Assembly (NCBI GenBank): GCA_034189655.1
Contig: JAXHUE010000005.1
Span: forward strand, 24,810 to 88,809
Direction of reading: 5' to 3'
DNA: 64,000 bases
Origin: JAXHUE01 sp034189655
Lineage (GTDB): Bacteria; Chloroflexota; Dehalococcoidia; E44-bin15
The notes beneath the pieces were generated by a model. That model was not told where the DNA came from. It worked only from the letters and a program-made list of their open reading frames with translations, and made no database searches. Of this stretch, positions 16,710-25,256 are shown piece by piece (the first letter of the stretch is position 1; each line of letters starts with the position of its first letter). The position numbers and the translations under genes are program-made.

Positions 16710-17831
16710 ATGATCCGGAAGCTAAAGAGCATTCACCGCAGCCAGGAAGGGATAACCGGTCTCGAGACGGCCATCATCCTGATCGCCTTCGTCGTGGTGG
16801 CCGCGGTGTTCGCCTACACCGTGCTCTCCGCCGGGCTGTTCTCCACCCAGAAAGGCCAGGAGGCAGTCTACTCCGGGTTGGAGGAGACCAGCTCCACCCT
16901 GGAGCTGCGGGGGAGCGTCGTCGCCTACACCACCGAGATACAGATAGACGACTGCGAGAACGCGTGGGACGACACCGTCGCCGGGGTGACCACGTCGGCG
17001 GATACAGACCGCAAGGAGGGCAGCTACAGCTCCAAGCTGGTGATCGCGAGCGGGTTCGCCGGCGGTCTGGTCTCCTACTACGACACCTCGACGTTAATGA
17101 TGCCCACCGCCGACAAGATACGTCTCTGGATCAAGGCCGATAGCGACGTAGCGGCGAGCGTCTTCGACTTGAACCTGTGCTCGGACAATGCCGGCGCGGT
17201 CTCGGTCGAGGACCTGGCCATCCCGGCACTGAGCGCCAACGAGTGGACGCTCGTCGAGCTCTCCCTCGCTGACCCGTCTGCCTGCACCGCCATCGAGTCG
17301 GTGGCGCTCTACGATGACGGAGACGCCGCGGGGGTCGTGAACGTGTGGCTGGACGACATCGAGATCGTGCCCTACGTCAACAAGGTAGAGTGCACCGTGA
17401 CCAACGCCCTCGATGGGGATGCCATAGACGTGACCCCGCCCTACGTCATCGACTCGGACGGGAACGGCAACCTGGCGCCCAGCAACCTGGACAACGTGAT
17501 CCAGATCGCATTCAGCGATGACAACACCTTCATCGCCGAGTGTGCCTGGACCCTTTCCTGGGTGGGCAAGCACAGCGACGACTACCTCCTCGAGATCGAT
17601 GAGAACGCCGTCATCACCGTGTGGCTGGTGGACTACCCGTACAGCAGCACCAACAGCATGCTGTACTACGACCACGGCAGCGACGATAGCGACCCCTTCA
17701 TCGACGATGAGGAGAAGCTCATCGGCACAAATCACACGTTCACCCTGGAGGTGAAGCCGCCTAAAGGTGCCGTGCTGCCCATCGAGCGCACTACACCCGG
17801 CTACCTGGACACAGTAATGGACCTTCACTAG
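16710..17831 (+). CDS. Archaellin 4 with one inserted jelly-roll-like domain
   Basis: A 373-residue archaellin. The class III signal MIRKLKSIHRSQEG is cut after Gly14, followed by the ITGLETAII helix. Residues about 75-225 form one beta-rich insert with KIRLWIKADSD and WTLVELSLADP patterns like the two inserts of archaellin 2. The C-terminal core has FTLEVKPPKGAVLPIERTTPG. AAAGGAGG precedes the start. A 12-bp hairpin after the stop separates the filament genes from the motor genes. Confidence 0.93.
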   Translation: MIRKLKSIHRSQEGITGLETAIILIAFVVVAAVFAYTVLSAGLFSTQKGQEAVYSGLEETSSTLELRGSVVAYTTEIQIDDCENAWDDTVAGVTTSADTDRKEGSYSSKLVIASGFAGGLVSYYDTSTLMMPTADKIRLWIKADSDVAASVFDLNLCSDNAGAVSVEDLAIPALSANEWTLVELSLADPSACTAIESVALYDDGDAAGVVNVWLDDIEIVPYVNKVECTVTNALDGDAIDVTPPYVIDSDGNGNLAPSNLDNVIQIAFSDDNTFIAECAWTLSWVGKHSDDYLLEIDENAVITVWLVDYPYSSTNSMLYYDHGSDDSDPFIDDEEKLIGTNHTFTLEVKPPKGAVLPIERTTPGYLDTVMDLH

Positions 17832-17843
17832 CGTTCACTTGCC

Positions 17844-17877
17844 AGGGGTGGGGGCACCTTTAGGGGCCCCCACCCCT
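17844..17877 (+). terminator. Strong hairpin after the archaellin genes
   Basis: AGGGGTGGGGGC and GCCCCCACCCCT form a perfect 12-bp GC-rich stem with a 10-base loop, 13 bases after the last archaellin stop. No T-run follows. It could be a partial terminator that keeps filament subunits in excess over motor proteins. Confidence 0.6.
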
Positions 17878-17987
17878 CGTGGCCCGATACGATCAGAAGG
17901 GCCTTTGTGAGAATTGGGGGGGCGGTGGGGCGGGTGGTGCGGTGGCCAGGACCTGTTACTCACAGGAACAGATAGGAGTGGTCTTCT

Positions 17988-18464
17988 GTGGACAAGGTAG
18001 TGACGACGGCTCTGCTGATCATAGCGGGGATCATATGTACCGTATTCATCTTTAACAGCGTCTACCCGATGGTGAACCGTTCCAGCGAGGCCATGGTGAG
18101 CATGGCTGAGAACATAGACGAGAGGATGAAGAGCAGCATAAACATAGTGCACGCGGCGAGCTCGTCCGACCGGCTCACGCACTATGTGTGGGTGAAGAAC
18201 GTGGGGGATGCCCGCATCACCACCATAGAGAGGAGCGACGTGTTTTTCGGCAAGGAGGGCAGCTTCTCTCGCGTTCCCCACACGTCGGAGGCCGGCGCCA
18301 GCTACCCCAGGTGGAGCTACACCATAGAGAACGATGCCGAGTGGAAGAAGGGTGCCACCGTGAAGATAACCATCACCTACGACGTTGACCCGGGGACCGG
18401 GACCTACTTCGTGAAGGTGATCATACCGAACGGGATAGCGGATGAGTACTACTTCAGCATTTAA
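17988..18464 (+). CDS. Archaellum stator-like protein (ArlF/ArlG family-like)
   Basis: A 158-residue protein with one N-terminal membrane helix (residues 5-27) and an external beta-sandwich domain (LTHYVWVKNVGDARI ... TVKITITYDV). Length, topology and position between archaellins and ArlJ match ArlG/ArlF, which form the stator anchored in the envelope. GTG start with AGGAGT upstream. Which of the two archaeal proteins it corresponds to cannot be decided by eye. In a bacterium the S-layer contact of the archaeal stator would need another partner. Confidence 0.75.
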   Translation: MDKVVTTALLIIAGIICTVFIFNSVYPMVNRSSEAMVSMAENIDERMKSSINIVHAASSSDRLTHYVWVKNVGDARITTIERSDVFFGKEGSFSRVPHTSEAGASYPRWSYTIENDAEWKKGATVKITITYDVDPGTGTYFVKVIIPNGIADEYYFSI

Positions 18465-18475
18465 CGGAGAGGAGA

Positions 18476-19009
18476 ATGGAGACTGCTATCGTCTCGTTGA
18501 TATGCATCGCGCTCATCGTGCTCGGGGGGATGACCATCTCGCAGAGCTTCCTCGACTCGGTGGACAGCACCAGTAGCGGCCTCGAGGAGATGGGCGATAG
18601 GGCCGGGGAGATCATGCGCACCGAGCTCTCTCCCCTCTCTGGGAGCCAGTCCCAGGCCGAGGTGCTGGACATATGGCTGGGGAACGATGGACAGACCAAG
18701 CTGGGCTCGTTCGATAAGTGGGATGTCATCGTTCAGTACTACGACGACGGCGGCTCGTATCACATAACGTGGCTTCCCTACACCGAGGAGGTGCCGGGAG
18801 ACAATAAGTGGACGATAGCGGGGATATACCTCGACGTGGAGAGCTCGACGCCGGAGGTCTTTGAGCCAGATATCTTGAACCCAGGAGAGGACGTGGCGAT
18901 CGAGGCCAGGCTCGACCCGCCCGTGGGGGCCGGTACCACCAATATGGTGATAGTCGCCACCCCCAATGGCATCGCCACCGTCATCCCCTTCGCCGGATAC
19001 CAGCCATAG
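18476..19009 (+). CDS. Archaellum stator-like protein (ArlG/ArlF family-like), second
   Basis: A 177-residue protein beginning METAIVSLICIALIVLGG, a membrane helix at residues 4-22 without a basic leader, followed by a beta-sandwich with LDIWLGNDGQTKLGSFDKWDV and VVIATPNGI-like strands. It shares fold and topology with the preceding gene, as ArlF and ArlG do, starts 11 bases after it, and precedes ArlJ. It probably forms a heteromeric stator with its neighbour. Confidence 0.75.
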   Translation: METAIVSLICIALIVLGGMTISQSFLDSVDSTSSGLEEMGDRAGEIMRTELSPLSGSQSQAEVLDIWLGNDGQTKLGSFDKWDVIVQYYDDGGSYHITWLPYTEEVPGDNKWTIAGIYLDVESSTPEVFEPDILNPGEDVAIEARLDPPVGAGTTNMVIVATPNGIATVIPFAGYQP

Positions 19010-19015
19010 CCGCTC

Positions 19016-19031
19016 CGGAGGTCGACCTCCG
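19016..19031. repeat. Perfect 16-bp palindrome before arlJ
   Basis: CGGAGGTCGACCTCCG lies 32 bases before the ArlJ start, and its half site CGGAGGTCG recurs at 19038-19046. It could fold in RNA or be a protein-binding site. Confidence 0.4.
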
Positions 19032-19062
19032 AGACAGCGGAGGTCGCAGAGGAAAAGGCAGC

Positions 19063-20568
19063 ATGAAGTTTGGAAGGCTTGGCAAGAGGCCAGAGGCGGG
19101 GGAGGGCGCACCGACCAAGGCGGCAGGTAACAGCAAGTATATCGACTTCGACCTGCTCTACCAGCTCTCCTACATGTCCGTCATCGCTGCGGCGGGCGTT
19201 CCCCGCAGCCAGATATTCGAGCGCTCTTCGCAGCTCTCGAACGCCTCTTCCAAGTATTTCAGGAAGATACAGCTCACCTGCCAGAGGCTGGGCTACGACT
19301 ACGCACGGGCGTGCCGGGTGGTGGGAGAGCAGGCGAAGGAGGAGGACATCAAGGGGCTCCTGCTCCGCTTCTCGAGCTCCCTGGTCTCCGGCGAGCCCGA
19401 GGCCGAGTTCCTGACCAGGGAGGCAGAGGCCCTGGCCAAGACCTACGACAACGAGTACGAGGGCAAGCTGGAGTCACTGCGGCAGTGGACCGATGCCTAT
19501 GTGTCCCTCACACTCTCGGCGGTGCTCGTGGTCATCATCGGCCTGGTATCTACCATGATATGGAAGATGGATACCATATTCATCATGGGGCTCATGGCGG
19601 TGTGCATCGGTTGCACTGCCGTGGGGGTATGGCTGCTCTATCTCATGTCGCCGCGAGAGGTCATGGTCCTGGGCTGGGACGCGCAGGGAAGGGGCGTCGT
19701 GAGGAAGGCGCTCAAGTTCTTCCTCCCCGCTGCCGTGGTGGTGTGCATCGTGCTCCTGGTACGGGGGGCAAACATCGGATGGATACTGCTCATCGGGGCT
19801 GCCCTGGTCTTGCCCATAGGGTTCGTGGCCTCGCGCGACGATAAGAAGGTGTCGGCGCGGGACGCCGAGGTGGGGCCCTTCTTGAGGTCACTGGGCGGTG
19901 TCTGTGCTGCCATAGGGACAACGGTGCGGGACGCCCTGGGGCGGCTGGACCTGGATTCGATAAACACGCTCAGGCCCCAGGTGAAGAACCTGCACACCAG
20001 GCTCGTCTCCGGCATCAGGGCCAGGCTGTGCTGGCAGCGGTTCATCGAGGAGACGGGGAGCGAGCTCGCCAGCAGGAGCGTGACCATGTTCTACGACGCC
20101 ATCGATATGGGGGGAGAGCCGGAGCGGGCGGGGTACCACGCCTCGATCTTCGCCAACAAGATCGCGATGCTGCGCGCCCGGCGGAGGGTGGTGTCGTCAC
20201 CGTTCCACTGGCTGTGCATCGCCATGCATGGTGCGGTCATCATGCTGTTGGTCTTCGTCACCGAGGTGATCACCATCTTCGGGGGGATGGTGGCCGAGGC
20301 CGAGGAGGCCATGCCCCAGAGCCCGGGCGCCGCCTCGATGACTAGCTTTGCCAGCTTCAACTACTCAGGGATCGAGCTGATGGGCCGCATCGTGCTGCCC
20401 CTGGTCTTGATATTCACCGTGGCCAATGCGCTGGCCCCCAGCATAGTCGACGGCGGAAGCAAGTGGAAGTTCCTCTACCCGCTGGGGATAACGGCGGCCA
20501 TATCGGGATTGAGCCTGATTGCGCTGCCCGGCGTGGCCACCTGGCTATTCAGCTCGATACAGATGTGA
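19063..20568 (+). CDS. arlJ: ArlJ/FlaJ archaellum platform protein
   Basis: A 501-residue polytopic protein. A cytoplasmic stretch starting YIDFDLLYQLSYMSVIAAAGVPR is followed by two clusters of membrane helices, with a second basic cytoplasmic loop between them, as in the archaeal FlaJ/TadC-type T2SSF fold. It would span the membrane at the motor base, bind the ATPase ArlI and pass archaellins into the growing filament. It lies directly downstream of the stator-like genes in the same order as in Euryarchaeota. Confidence 0.92.
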   Translation: MKFGRLGKRPEAGEGAPTKAAGNSKYIDFDLLYQLSYMSVIAAAGVPRSQIFERSSQLSNASSKYFRKIQLTCQRLGYDYARACRVVGEQAKEEDIKGLLLRFSSSLVSGEPEAEFLTREAEALAKTYDNEYEGKLESLRQWTDAYVSLTLSAVLVVIIGLVSTMIWKMDTIFIMGLMAVCIGCTAVGVWLLYLMSPREVMVLGWDAQGRGVVRKALKFFLPAAVVVCIVLLVRGANIGWILLIGAALVLPIGFVASRDDKKVSARDAEVGPFLRSLGGVCAAIGTTVRDALGRLDLDSINTLRPQVKNLHTRLVSGIRARLCWQRFIEETGSELASRSVTMFYDAIDMGGEPERAGYHASIFANKIAMLRARRRVVSSPFHWLCIAMHGAVIMLLVFVTEVITIFGGMVAEAEEAMPQSPGAASMTSFASFNYSGIELMGRIVLPLVLIFTVANALAPSIVDGGSKWKFLYPLGITAAISGLSLIALPGVATWLFSSIQM

Positions 20569-20578
20569 GGGCGGGACA

Positions 20579-20764
20579 ATGGACCCACAGCAGAGGCTTC
20601 AGGCGCTGGAAGACGAGTTCCAGGAGCTGAAGGAGGAGTGGCGGCGCATCCTCCTGGACATTCGCGCCTTCCTCATGGAGCTCCACACCCCCCTGCCCGG
20701 AGAGTGGAGCGCGGGAAAGGGCCCCTCCCAGGGCGGTTCAGGAAGGAGGGATGAGCACCCATGA
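20579..20764 (+). CDS. Small coiled-coil protein related to N-terminus of the next gene
   Basis: A 61-residue protein with a short helical region (QALEDEFQELKEEWRRILLDIR) closely resembling the start of the following protein (DALEGEFKLMKGELKHTLIS). It starts 11 bases after arlJ and overlaps the next gene by four bases (ATGA), so it is translated with it. Archaeal loci carry small ArlC/D/E proteins here; this may be a reduced counterpart. Function unknown. Confidence 0.6.
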   Translation: MDPQQRLQALEDEFQELKEEWRRILLDIRAFLMELHTPLPGEWSAGKGPSQGGSGRRDEHP

Positions 20765-21861
20765 CCATGGAGAAGAAGATCGACGCGTTGGAGGGGGAGT
20801 TCAAGCTGATGAAGGGGGAGCTCAAGCATACCCTCATCAGTATCCGCGACTTCCTGTTGAACGCCAGGCCGGCGCCCCTCGATATAGAGGAGGTCCCCGA
20901 GACCGACTCGGAGACCCTGATACCTGCGGAGGCCTACGTCCCGCCGCCCCCGCCTCAGGAGACCGATGACGACGACTCCCCGCTGTCACCGGGGCCGGCC
21001 GAGGATACAGTGCAGCCGCCGTCTGCGGAGATGGCGGTGGACGAGCCGGAGCCGCCTGAAGAGAGGTCGGAGGCAGTGCTGCCGCCCCTCGTGGAGGACG
21101 AGGACAACACTGTCCCGCCGCTGCCAGAGGCCGAGGCGGTGGAGGGGCAGGTGCCGGGTACAGGGGAGGAGGCGCTCGACGATATGGGGACACCGCCGCC
21201 GATAGAGGAGGTCGAGGACACAGCGCCGCCATCGGCGGAGATGGCCGAGGGGCCGGCCCCGCAGCCGCCGCTCCGGGAGTCCGCGCACCACGTCCCGCAG
21301 CCGCAGGGCCCTTCCGATTTCATGGTGGAAGAGACCGTGGTGGAGGAGGACATACTCGATGAGCCCCCCGCGGCCGCCGGTTACGGCGCAATACCGTGTG
21401 AGGAGGACATCCACTCACCGCTGCCCTTCGACGAGGGACCGCTCGACGTGCTGTCCGCACTCGATGACATAGACGAAGTGCCCTCCCTGCCCCCAGATGA
21501 CGCGCCGGCCGAGGCCAGGCCGCCGACGGAGAGACCCCAGGGGGCGAGGCGGGAAGCGCCACCACAGGCACTCAAGGAGGAGAGGATGAAAGAGACAAAC
21601 GGGTCACTTTCCCAGATGAATTCGCTGGCCAATCTCATACGCTGGGTCTCGTCCGCCAAGAAAGAGATAGGGACCCAGCAACTGCCCACCTTCCTGGAGG
21701 CGTTCCGGGCCCACGGGCCGCTCCCGGCGGAGATGAAGGAGCTCATCCTGCACCTCGCAGTGGTGGTGGAGGAGCCGCCTGAGCGCCTGAGCCCGGCGGA
21801 GATATGGAGCAGGCTCGCCCTGGAGCTGCACGCCATCCTCCAGGACGGCGCACACCAGTGA
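20761..21861 (+). CDS. ArlD/ArlE-like archaellum switch-complex protein
   Basis: A 366-residue protein in three parts: a short N-terminal coiled coil (about 1-35), a long disordered Pro/Glu/Asp-rich linker (about 40-265), and a helical C-terminal domain (about 275-366) with SLANLIRWVSSAKKEIGTQQL and LPAEMKELILHLA. The last part matches the archaeal FlaD/E pattern (hydrophobic-LxWI-xxL-xxxGxxxLxxxL). In archaea ArlC/D/E form a cytosolic ring that links CheY/CheF to the motor. The very long acidic linker is unusual. Confidence 0.68.
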   Translation: MTMEKKIDALEGEFKLMKGELKHTLISIRDFLLNARPAPLDIEEVPETDSETLIPAEAYVPPPPPQETDDDDSPLSPGPAEDTVQPPSAEMAVDEPEPPEERSEAVLPPLVEDEDNTVPPLPEAEAVEGQVPGTGEEALDDMGTPPPIEEVEDTAPPSAEMAEGPAPQPPLRESAHHVPQPQGPSDFMVEETVVEEDILDEPPAAAGYGAIPCEEDIHSPLPFDEGPLDVLSALDDIDEVPSLPPDDAPAEARPPTERPQGARREAPPQALKEERMKETNGSLSQMNSLANLIRWVSSAKKEIGTQQLPTFLEAFRAHGPLPAEMKELILHLAVVVEEPPERLSPAEIWSRLALELHAILQDGAHQ

Positions 21862-21960
21862 GCGTGAGAGGACGGGGGCCGATGCACACTCCCAGGGGCC
21901 ATCACCCCCGGGACGACGACTATTGAAGCGGCTGTAGCCGCGGCTTGGAGGTAGGATACC

Positions 21961-22680
21961 ATGATGGAGGATACCGCCTTTGCGTCTGATGTCATACTTA
22001 CCGGCATCCGCGAGATGGACGAGAAGCTGGGCGGGGGCATTCCCATCGGCTCCCTGTGCATAATAGAAGGCCACTCCGATGCCGGGAAGAGCGTGCTGAG
22101 CCAGCACTTCACCCACGGCGCCCTGAGCTGCTCCCAGAGCTCCGTGGTGTACTACACCACGGAGAACACGGTGAGGAGCTTGATCGCCCAGATGGACTCG
22201 CTCTCACTGTTCACGCTGGACCACTTCCTCACCGATCGCCTGCGCATCTATCCGCTCACACTGCGCAGCGACCAGCAGGACACCAGCAGGCCCTTCCGCC
22301 TGCTGGTGGAGCACTTCGCCTACCTGCCGCGCGATTTCACGGTGCTGGTGGTGGACTCCATCACCCTCCTCGTCGCGCACAGCAGCGCGGTATCCATAAT
22401 CGATTTCTTCTCGGCGTGCAAGGACCTGTGCGACGAGGGTCGCTCCATCCTCCTGGTGGCGCACTCGTATGCCTTCGACGACGAGGTGCTGTCCCGCACC
22501 CGTTCTCTGTGCGATGCCCACCTGAGGCTGAAGCTGCAGCAGGTGGGGGACCGCCTGGTGAAGATGCTGGAGGTGCTCAAGGTGCGCGGTGCCGACCGCC
22601 CTACAGGGGACATCGTGAGCTTCGAGATAGAGCCCAAGCTGGGCATGCGCATCATACCGCTGGCCAAGGCGAGGGTCTAG
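21961..22680 (+). CDS. arlH: ArlH/FlaH archaellum motor regulator (KaiC/RecA-fold)
   Basis: A 239-residue RecA-fold protein. The Walker A motif GHSDAGKS is at residues 37-44 and the Walker B region VLVVDS at 128-133. The opening TGIREMDEKLGGGIPIGSL is typical of KaiC/ArlH proteins. ArlH binds ATP and regulates ArlI assembly. It directly precedes arlI, nine bases apart, as in archaea. A GCGGCT-GT-AGCCGC hairpin sits 20 bases before its start. Confidence 0.92.
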   Translation: MMEDTAFASDVILTGIREMDEKLGGGIPIGSLCIIEGHSDAGKSVLSQHFTHGALSCSQSSVVYYTTENTVRSLIAQMDSLSLFTLDHFLTDRLRIYPLTLRSDQQDTSRPFRLLVEHFAYLPRDFTVLVVDSITLLVAHSSAVSIIDFFSACKDLCDEGRSILLVAHSYAFDDEVLSRTRSLCDAHLRLKLQQVGDRLVKMLEVLKVRGADRPTGDIVSFEIEPKLGMRIIPLAKARV

Positions 22681-22689
22681 GGGGACGGC

Positions 22690-24468
22690 ATGTACCGCCT
22701 GCCCTTCGTAGCCAAGCCCTGCCACGTCGATTGCGAGAAGAGGTGCGGCGTCACCTTCGACAAATGCCCCACTTTCCATAACCTACCCGCCGACCTGAAA
22801 GGGGCATGCCGGGAGAACCTCCACCTCTTGCAGTACCTGCATATGCTCCCGCTGGACGAGATGGGCCTGCCCGAGTACCACGTGAAGCTCAGTCGGGGCA
22901 TGAGGGGGGCCCAGAACCGCAACCTGCTCTACCCGGTGGAGGGCAGGATATTCATCCACATACTGGCCAACCCGGACGATATCAGGGACCACTATATCCC
23001 CGTAGAGCCGAGCCTGCTCCGCGACATGGACCACGTCCTGGAGGAGGTGGAGCAGCGGCTCGCCGACCACGTCGAGGAGCTGGAGGGCGTGTCCAGCGAC
23101 GAGAAGAGGCTGGAGGTCATACTCAAGATAATGGACCGGATGGTCAGCACCAAGGGGGGCAATGGGGGCAAGGCACATCGCGGTGGCGGCAGAAACGGCA
23201 GTCGCACCCAGCAGGCGGGTGCCAGGGGAAAGGGGGGCAAGAACGGGAAAAACGCCCTCGCCGTGACCACCACCCAGTACCAGGGCCTGCGCTACCTGCT
23301 CAAGCGGAAGCTGGAGGGGCTGGGGGTGCTTGAGCCACTGATACAAGACCCCTACATCGAGGACATCTCCTGCTCCGGCGTGGGGCACATATTCGTGGAG
23401 CACAAGATATTCGGCGGGCTGAAGACCATCATAGGCTTCGAGGACCACGAGGAGCTGGACAAGTTCGTCATCGGGCTCGCCGAGCGTATCAAGCACCCGG
23501 TGACCTTCCGCGACCCCTGTGTCGATGCCACGCTGCCTGATGGCTCCCGTATCAACATCGTCTATGGCACCGATGTATCCAAGCGGGGCAGCAACTTCAC
23601 CATCAGGAAGTTCAGCCCGGTGCCGATAAGCGTGATAGAGCTCATCCAGTACGGCACCATCAGCTACGAGATGGCGGCCTACATGTCCATCATCATCCAG
23701 GACCAGATGAACGTGTTCGTGTCAGGGGAGACGGCCTCGGGCAAGACCACGCTGTTAAACGCGCTGGCTACCTTCCTGCCGCCGGAGTCTAAGGTGGTGA
23801 GCATCGAGGACACACCCGAGATCCAGGTGCCCCACCCCAACTGGATACGCGGCGTCACACGCGGCTCCACCAAGAGCTCGGACGCATCCGAGGTGTCGAT
23901 GTTCGACCTGCTCAAGGCCTCGCTGCGACAGCGGCCCAACATAATCATCGTCGGCGAGATCCGCGGCGAGGAGGGGAACATCGCCTTCCAGGCGATGCAG
24001 ACCGGCCACGCCTGCATGAGCACATTCCACGCGGCCTCGGTGACCAAGCTGGTGCAGCGCATCACCGGCAGCCCCATAAGCGTGCCCAAGTCCTACGTGG
24101 ACAACCTGAACGTGGTGGTGATCTGCCAGATGGTGCACCTGCCCAACGGGCAATCGGCCCGTCGCGTCACCAGCATCAGCGAGATAGTGAGCTACGACTC
24201 AGTGACCGATACCTTCTCCTTCATCGAGGTGTTCACCTGGGACCCTATCGAGGACACCTTCAGGTTCCCGGGATACCGTAACTCCTACCTGCTTGAGGAG
24301 AAGATCGCGGCCAAGCGCGGCATCCCCCACGATAAGAGACACCAGATATACTCCCAGATCAAGCAGCGGGCCGAGGTCTTGAAGCGCATCCAGGAGCGGG
24401 ACATCACCAACTTCTACGAGGTATACGGTGTCCTATCGAAGGCATACCGCGAGGGCTATTTCCGGTGA
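22690..24468 (+). CDS. arlI: ArlI/FlaI archaellum motor ATPase
   Basis: A 592-residue type II/IV secretion-superfamily ATPase. Walker A GETASGKTT is at about 347-355, the Asp box IEDTPEIQ follows, Walker B is IIIVGEIRGEE at about 415-425, and the His box is HACMSTFHAAS. ArlI powers filament assembly and rotation. Two additions are odd: an N-terminal set of four Cys (11, 15, 19, 26) that could bind metal, and a Gly/Lys/Arg-rich linker (about 155-190) between the N-terminal and catalytic domains. Confidence 0.95.
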   Translation: MYRLPFVAKPCHVDCEKRCGVTFDKCPTFHNLPADLKGACRENLHLLQYLHMLPLDEMGLPEYHVKLSRGMRGAQNRNLLYPVEGRIFIHILANPDDIRDHYIPVEPSLLRDMDHVLEEVEQRLADHVEELEGVSSDEKRLEVILKIMDRMVSTKGGNGGKAHRGGGRNGSRTQQAGARGKGGKNGKNALAVTTTQYQGLRYLLKRKLEGLGVLEPLIQDPYIEDISCSGVGHIFVEHKIFGGLKTIIGFEDHEELDKFVIGLAERIKHPVTFRDPCVDATLPDGSRINIVYGTDVSKRGSNFTIRKFSPVPISVIELIQYGTISYEMAAYMSIIIQDQMNVFVSGETASGKTTLLNALATFLPPESKVVSIEDTPEIQVPHPNWIRGVTRGSTKSSDASEVSMFDLLKASLRQRPNIIIVGEIRGEEGNIAFQAMQTGHACMSTFHAASVTKLVQRITGSPISVPKSYVDNLNVVVICQMVHLPNGQSARRVTSISEIVSYDSVTDTFSFIEVFTWDPIEDTFRFPGYRNSYLLEEKIAAKRGIPHDKRHQIYSQIKQRAEVLKRIQERDITNFYEVYGVLSKAYREGYFR

Positions 24469-24543
24469 CCGTTGCCGTGAGGGGGAGCGGCTAATAGCGC
24501 GGGGGCGGCGACCGCCCCTGGTGGCAAAGGAGCAGGAGTCTCT

Positions 24544-25254
24544 ATGCCTCTGCTTTCAGCTATAACCAGTACACGAGGGCGCTTCAACAGGAAGGCCAGA
24601 ACGAAGAGAGAGCTGGGCCGGCAGGGGGACGAGCATGCCCCCGATGTGGGAGGGCCGGGCGCGCGCTCCGGCAAAAAGGGCGCGGCCAGCGGTGGCCCAC
24701 GGGAGCGCTCGAAGGGCAAGGGCAGGCCCCAGGGTGAGTCGCGCCCGCGCCCGAAGAACTCGTCGCCGGGCAGGGAGGGCAAGGGCGCCCCAAAGGGGGG
24801 TAAGAAGAGGAAGCAGGGGCCGAAGGAAGAGATGAGCGGCAGCGAGAGGCTGCTCATGACACAGCGCCTTCGGGAGGAGCGGGAGTCAAGCCCGTGGTAC
24901 AAGGAGGGGGAGTCCCTGCTCAACGGCACGGACGAGCCGGCAGATGAGGGCGTCGCCCTGCCGGAGGAGACCCCCGATGTGCCCCCCGCCGCGGATGAAG
25001 AGGGGGCGGCCCCACTCCCCGGTGAGACGACGGACGAGGGCATCGGCGAGTGCCTTGTGCCGGGGGGTGCCGAGGAGGTGACCGACGAGGAGCGGGAGTT
25101 CCTGGCCTCCATTTTCAACCAGGAGATAGAGGAAGAAGAGACCGCCCTCGACCGCTTGATCGCCTCACTGCCCGATGTGACGGCCGAGGAGCTCTACGAT
25201 GAGCTGATGGAGGTGAAGACACTGATGCAGCTCAGGTACGACGTCGAGCTGTAG
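24544..25254 (+). CDS. Uncharacterised bipartite basic/acidic protein between archaellum and chemotaxis genes
   Basis: A 236-residue protein not recognised. Residues about 10-95 are Lys/Arg/Gly/Pro-rich and likely disordered; residues about 125-185 are acidic; the last 55 residues form helices (TDEEREFLASIF, ALDRLIASLPDVTAEELYDEL, VKTLMQLRYDV). No membrane segment or catalytic motif is seen. It lies 75 bases after arlI and just before leader copy C and the MCP. A role joining ATPase, ring or chemoreceptor array is possible but only positional. Confidence 0.6.
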   Translation: MPLLSAITSTRGRFNRKARTKRELGRQGDEHAPDVGGPGARSGKKGAASGGPRERSKGKGRPQGESRPRPKNSSPGREGKGAPKGGKKRKQGPKEEMSGSERLLMTQRLREERESSPWYKEGESLLNGTDEPADEGVALPEETPDVPPAADEEGAAPLPGETTDEGIGECLVPGGAEEVTDEEREFLASIFNQEIEEEETALDRLIASLPDVTAEELYDELMEVKTLMQLRYDVEL

Positions 25255-25256
25255 CG

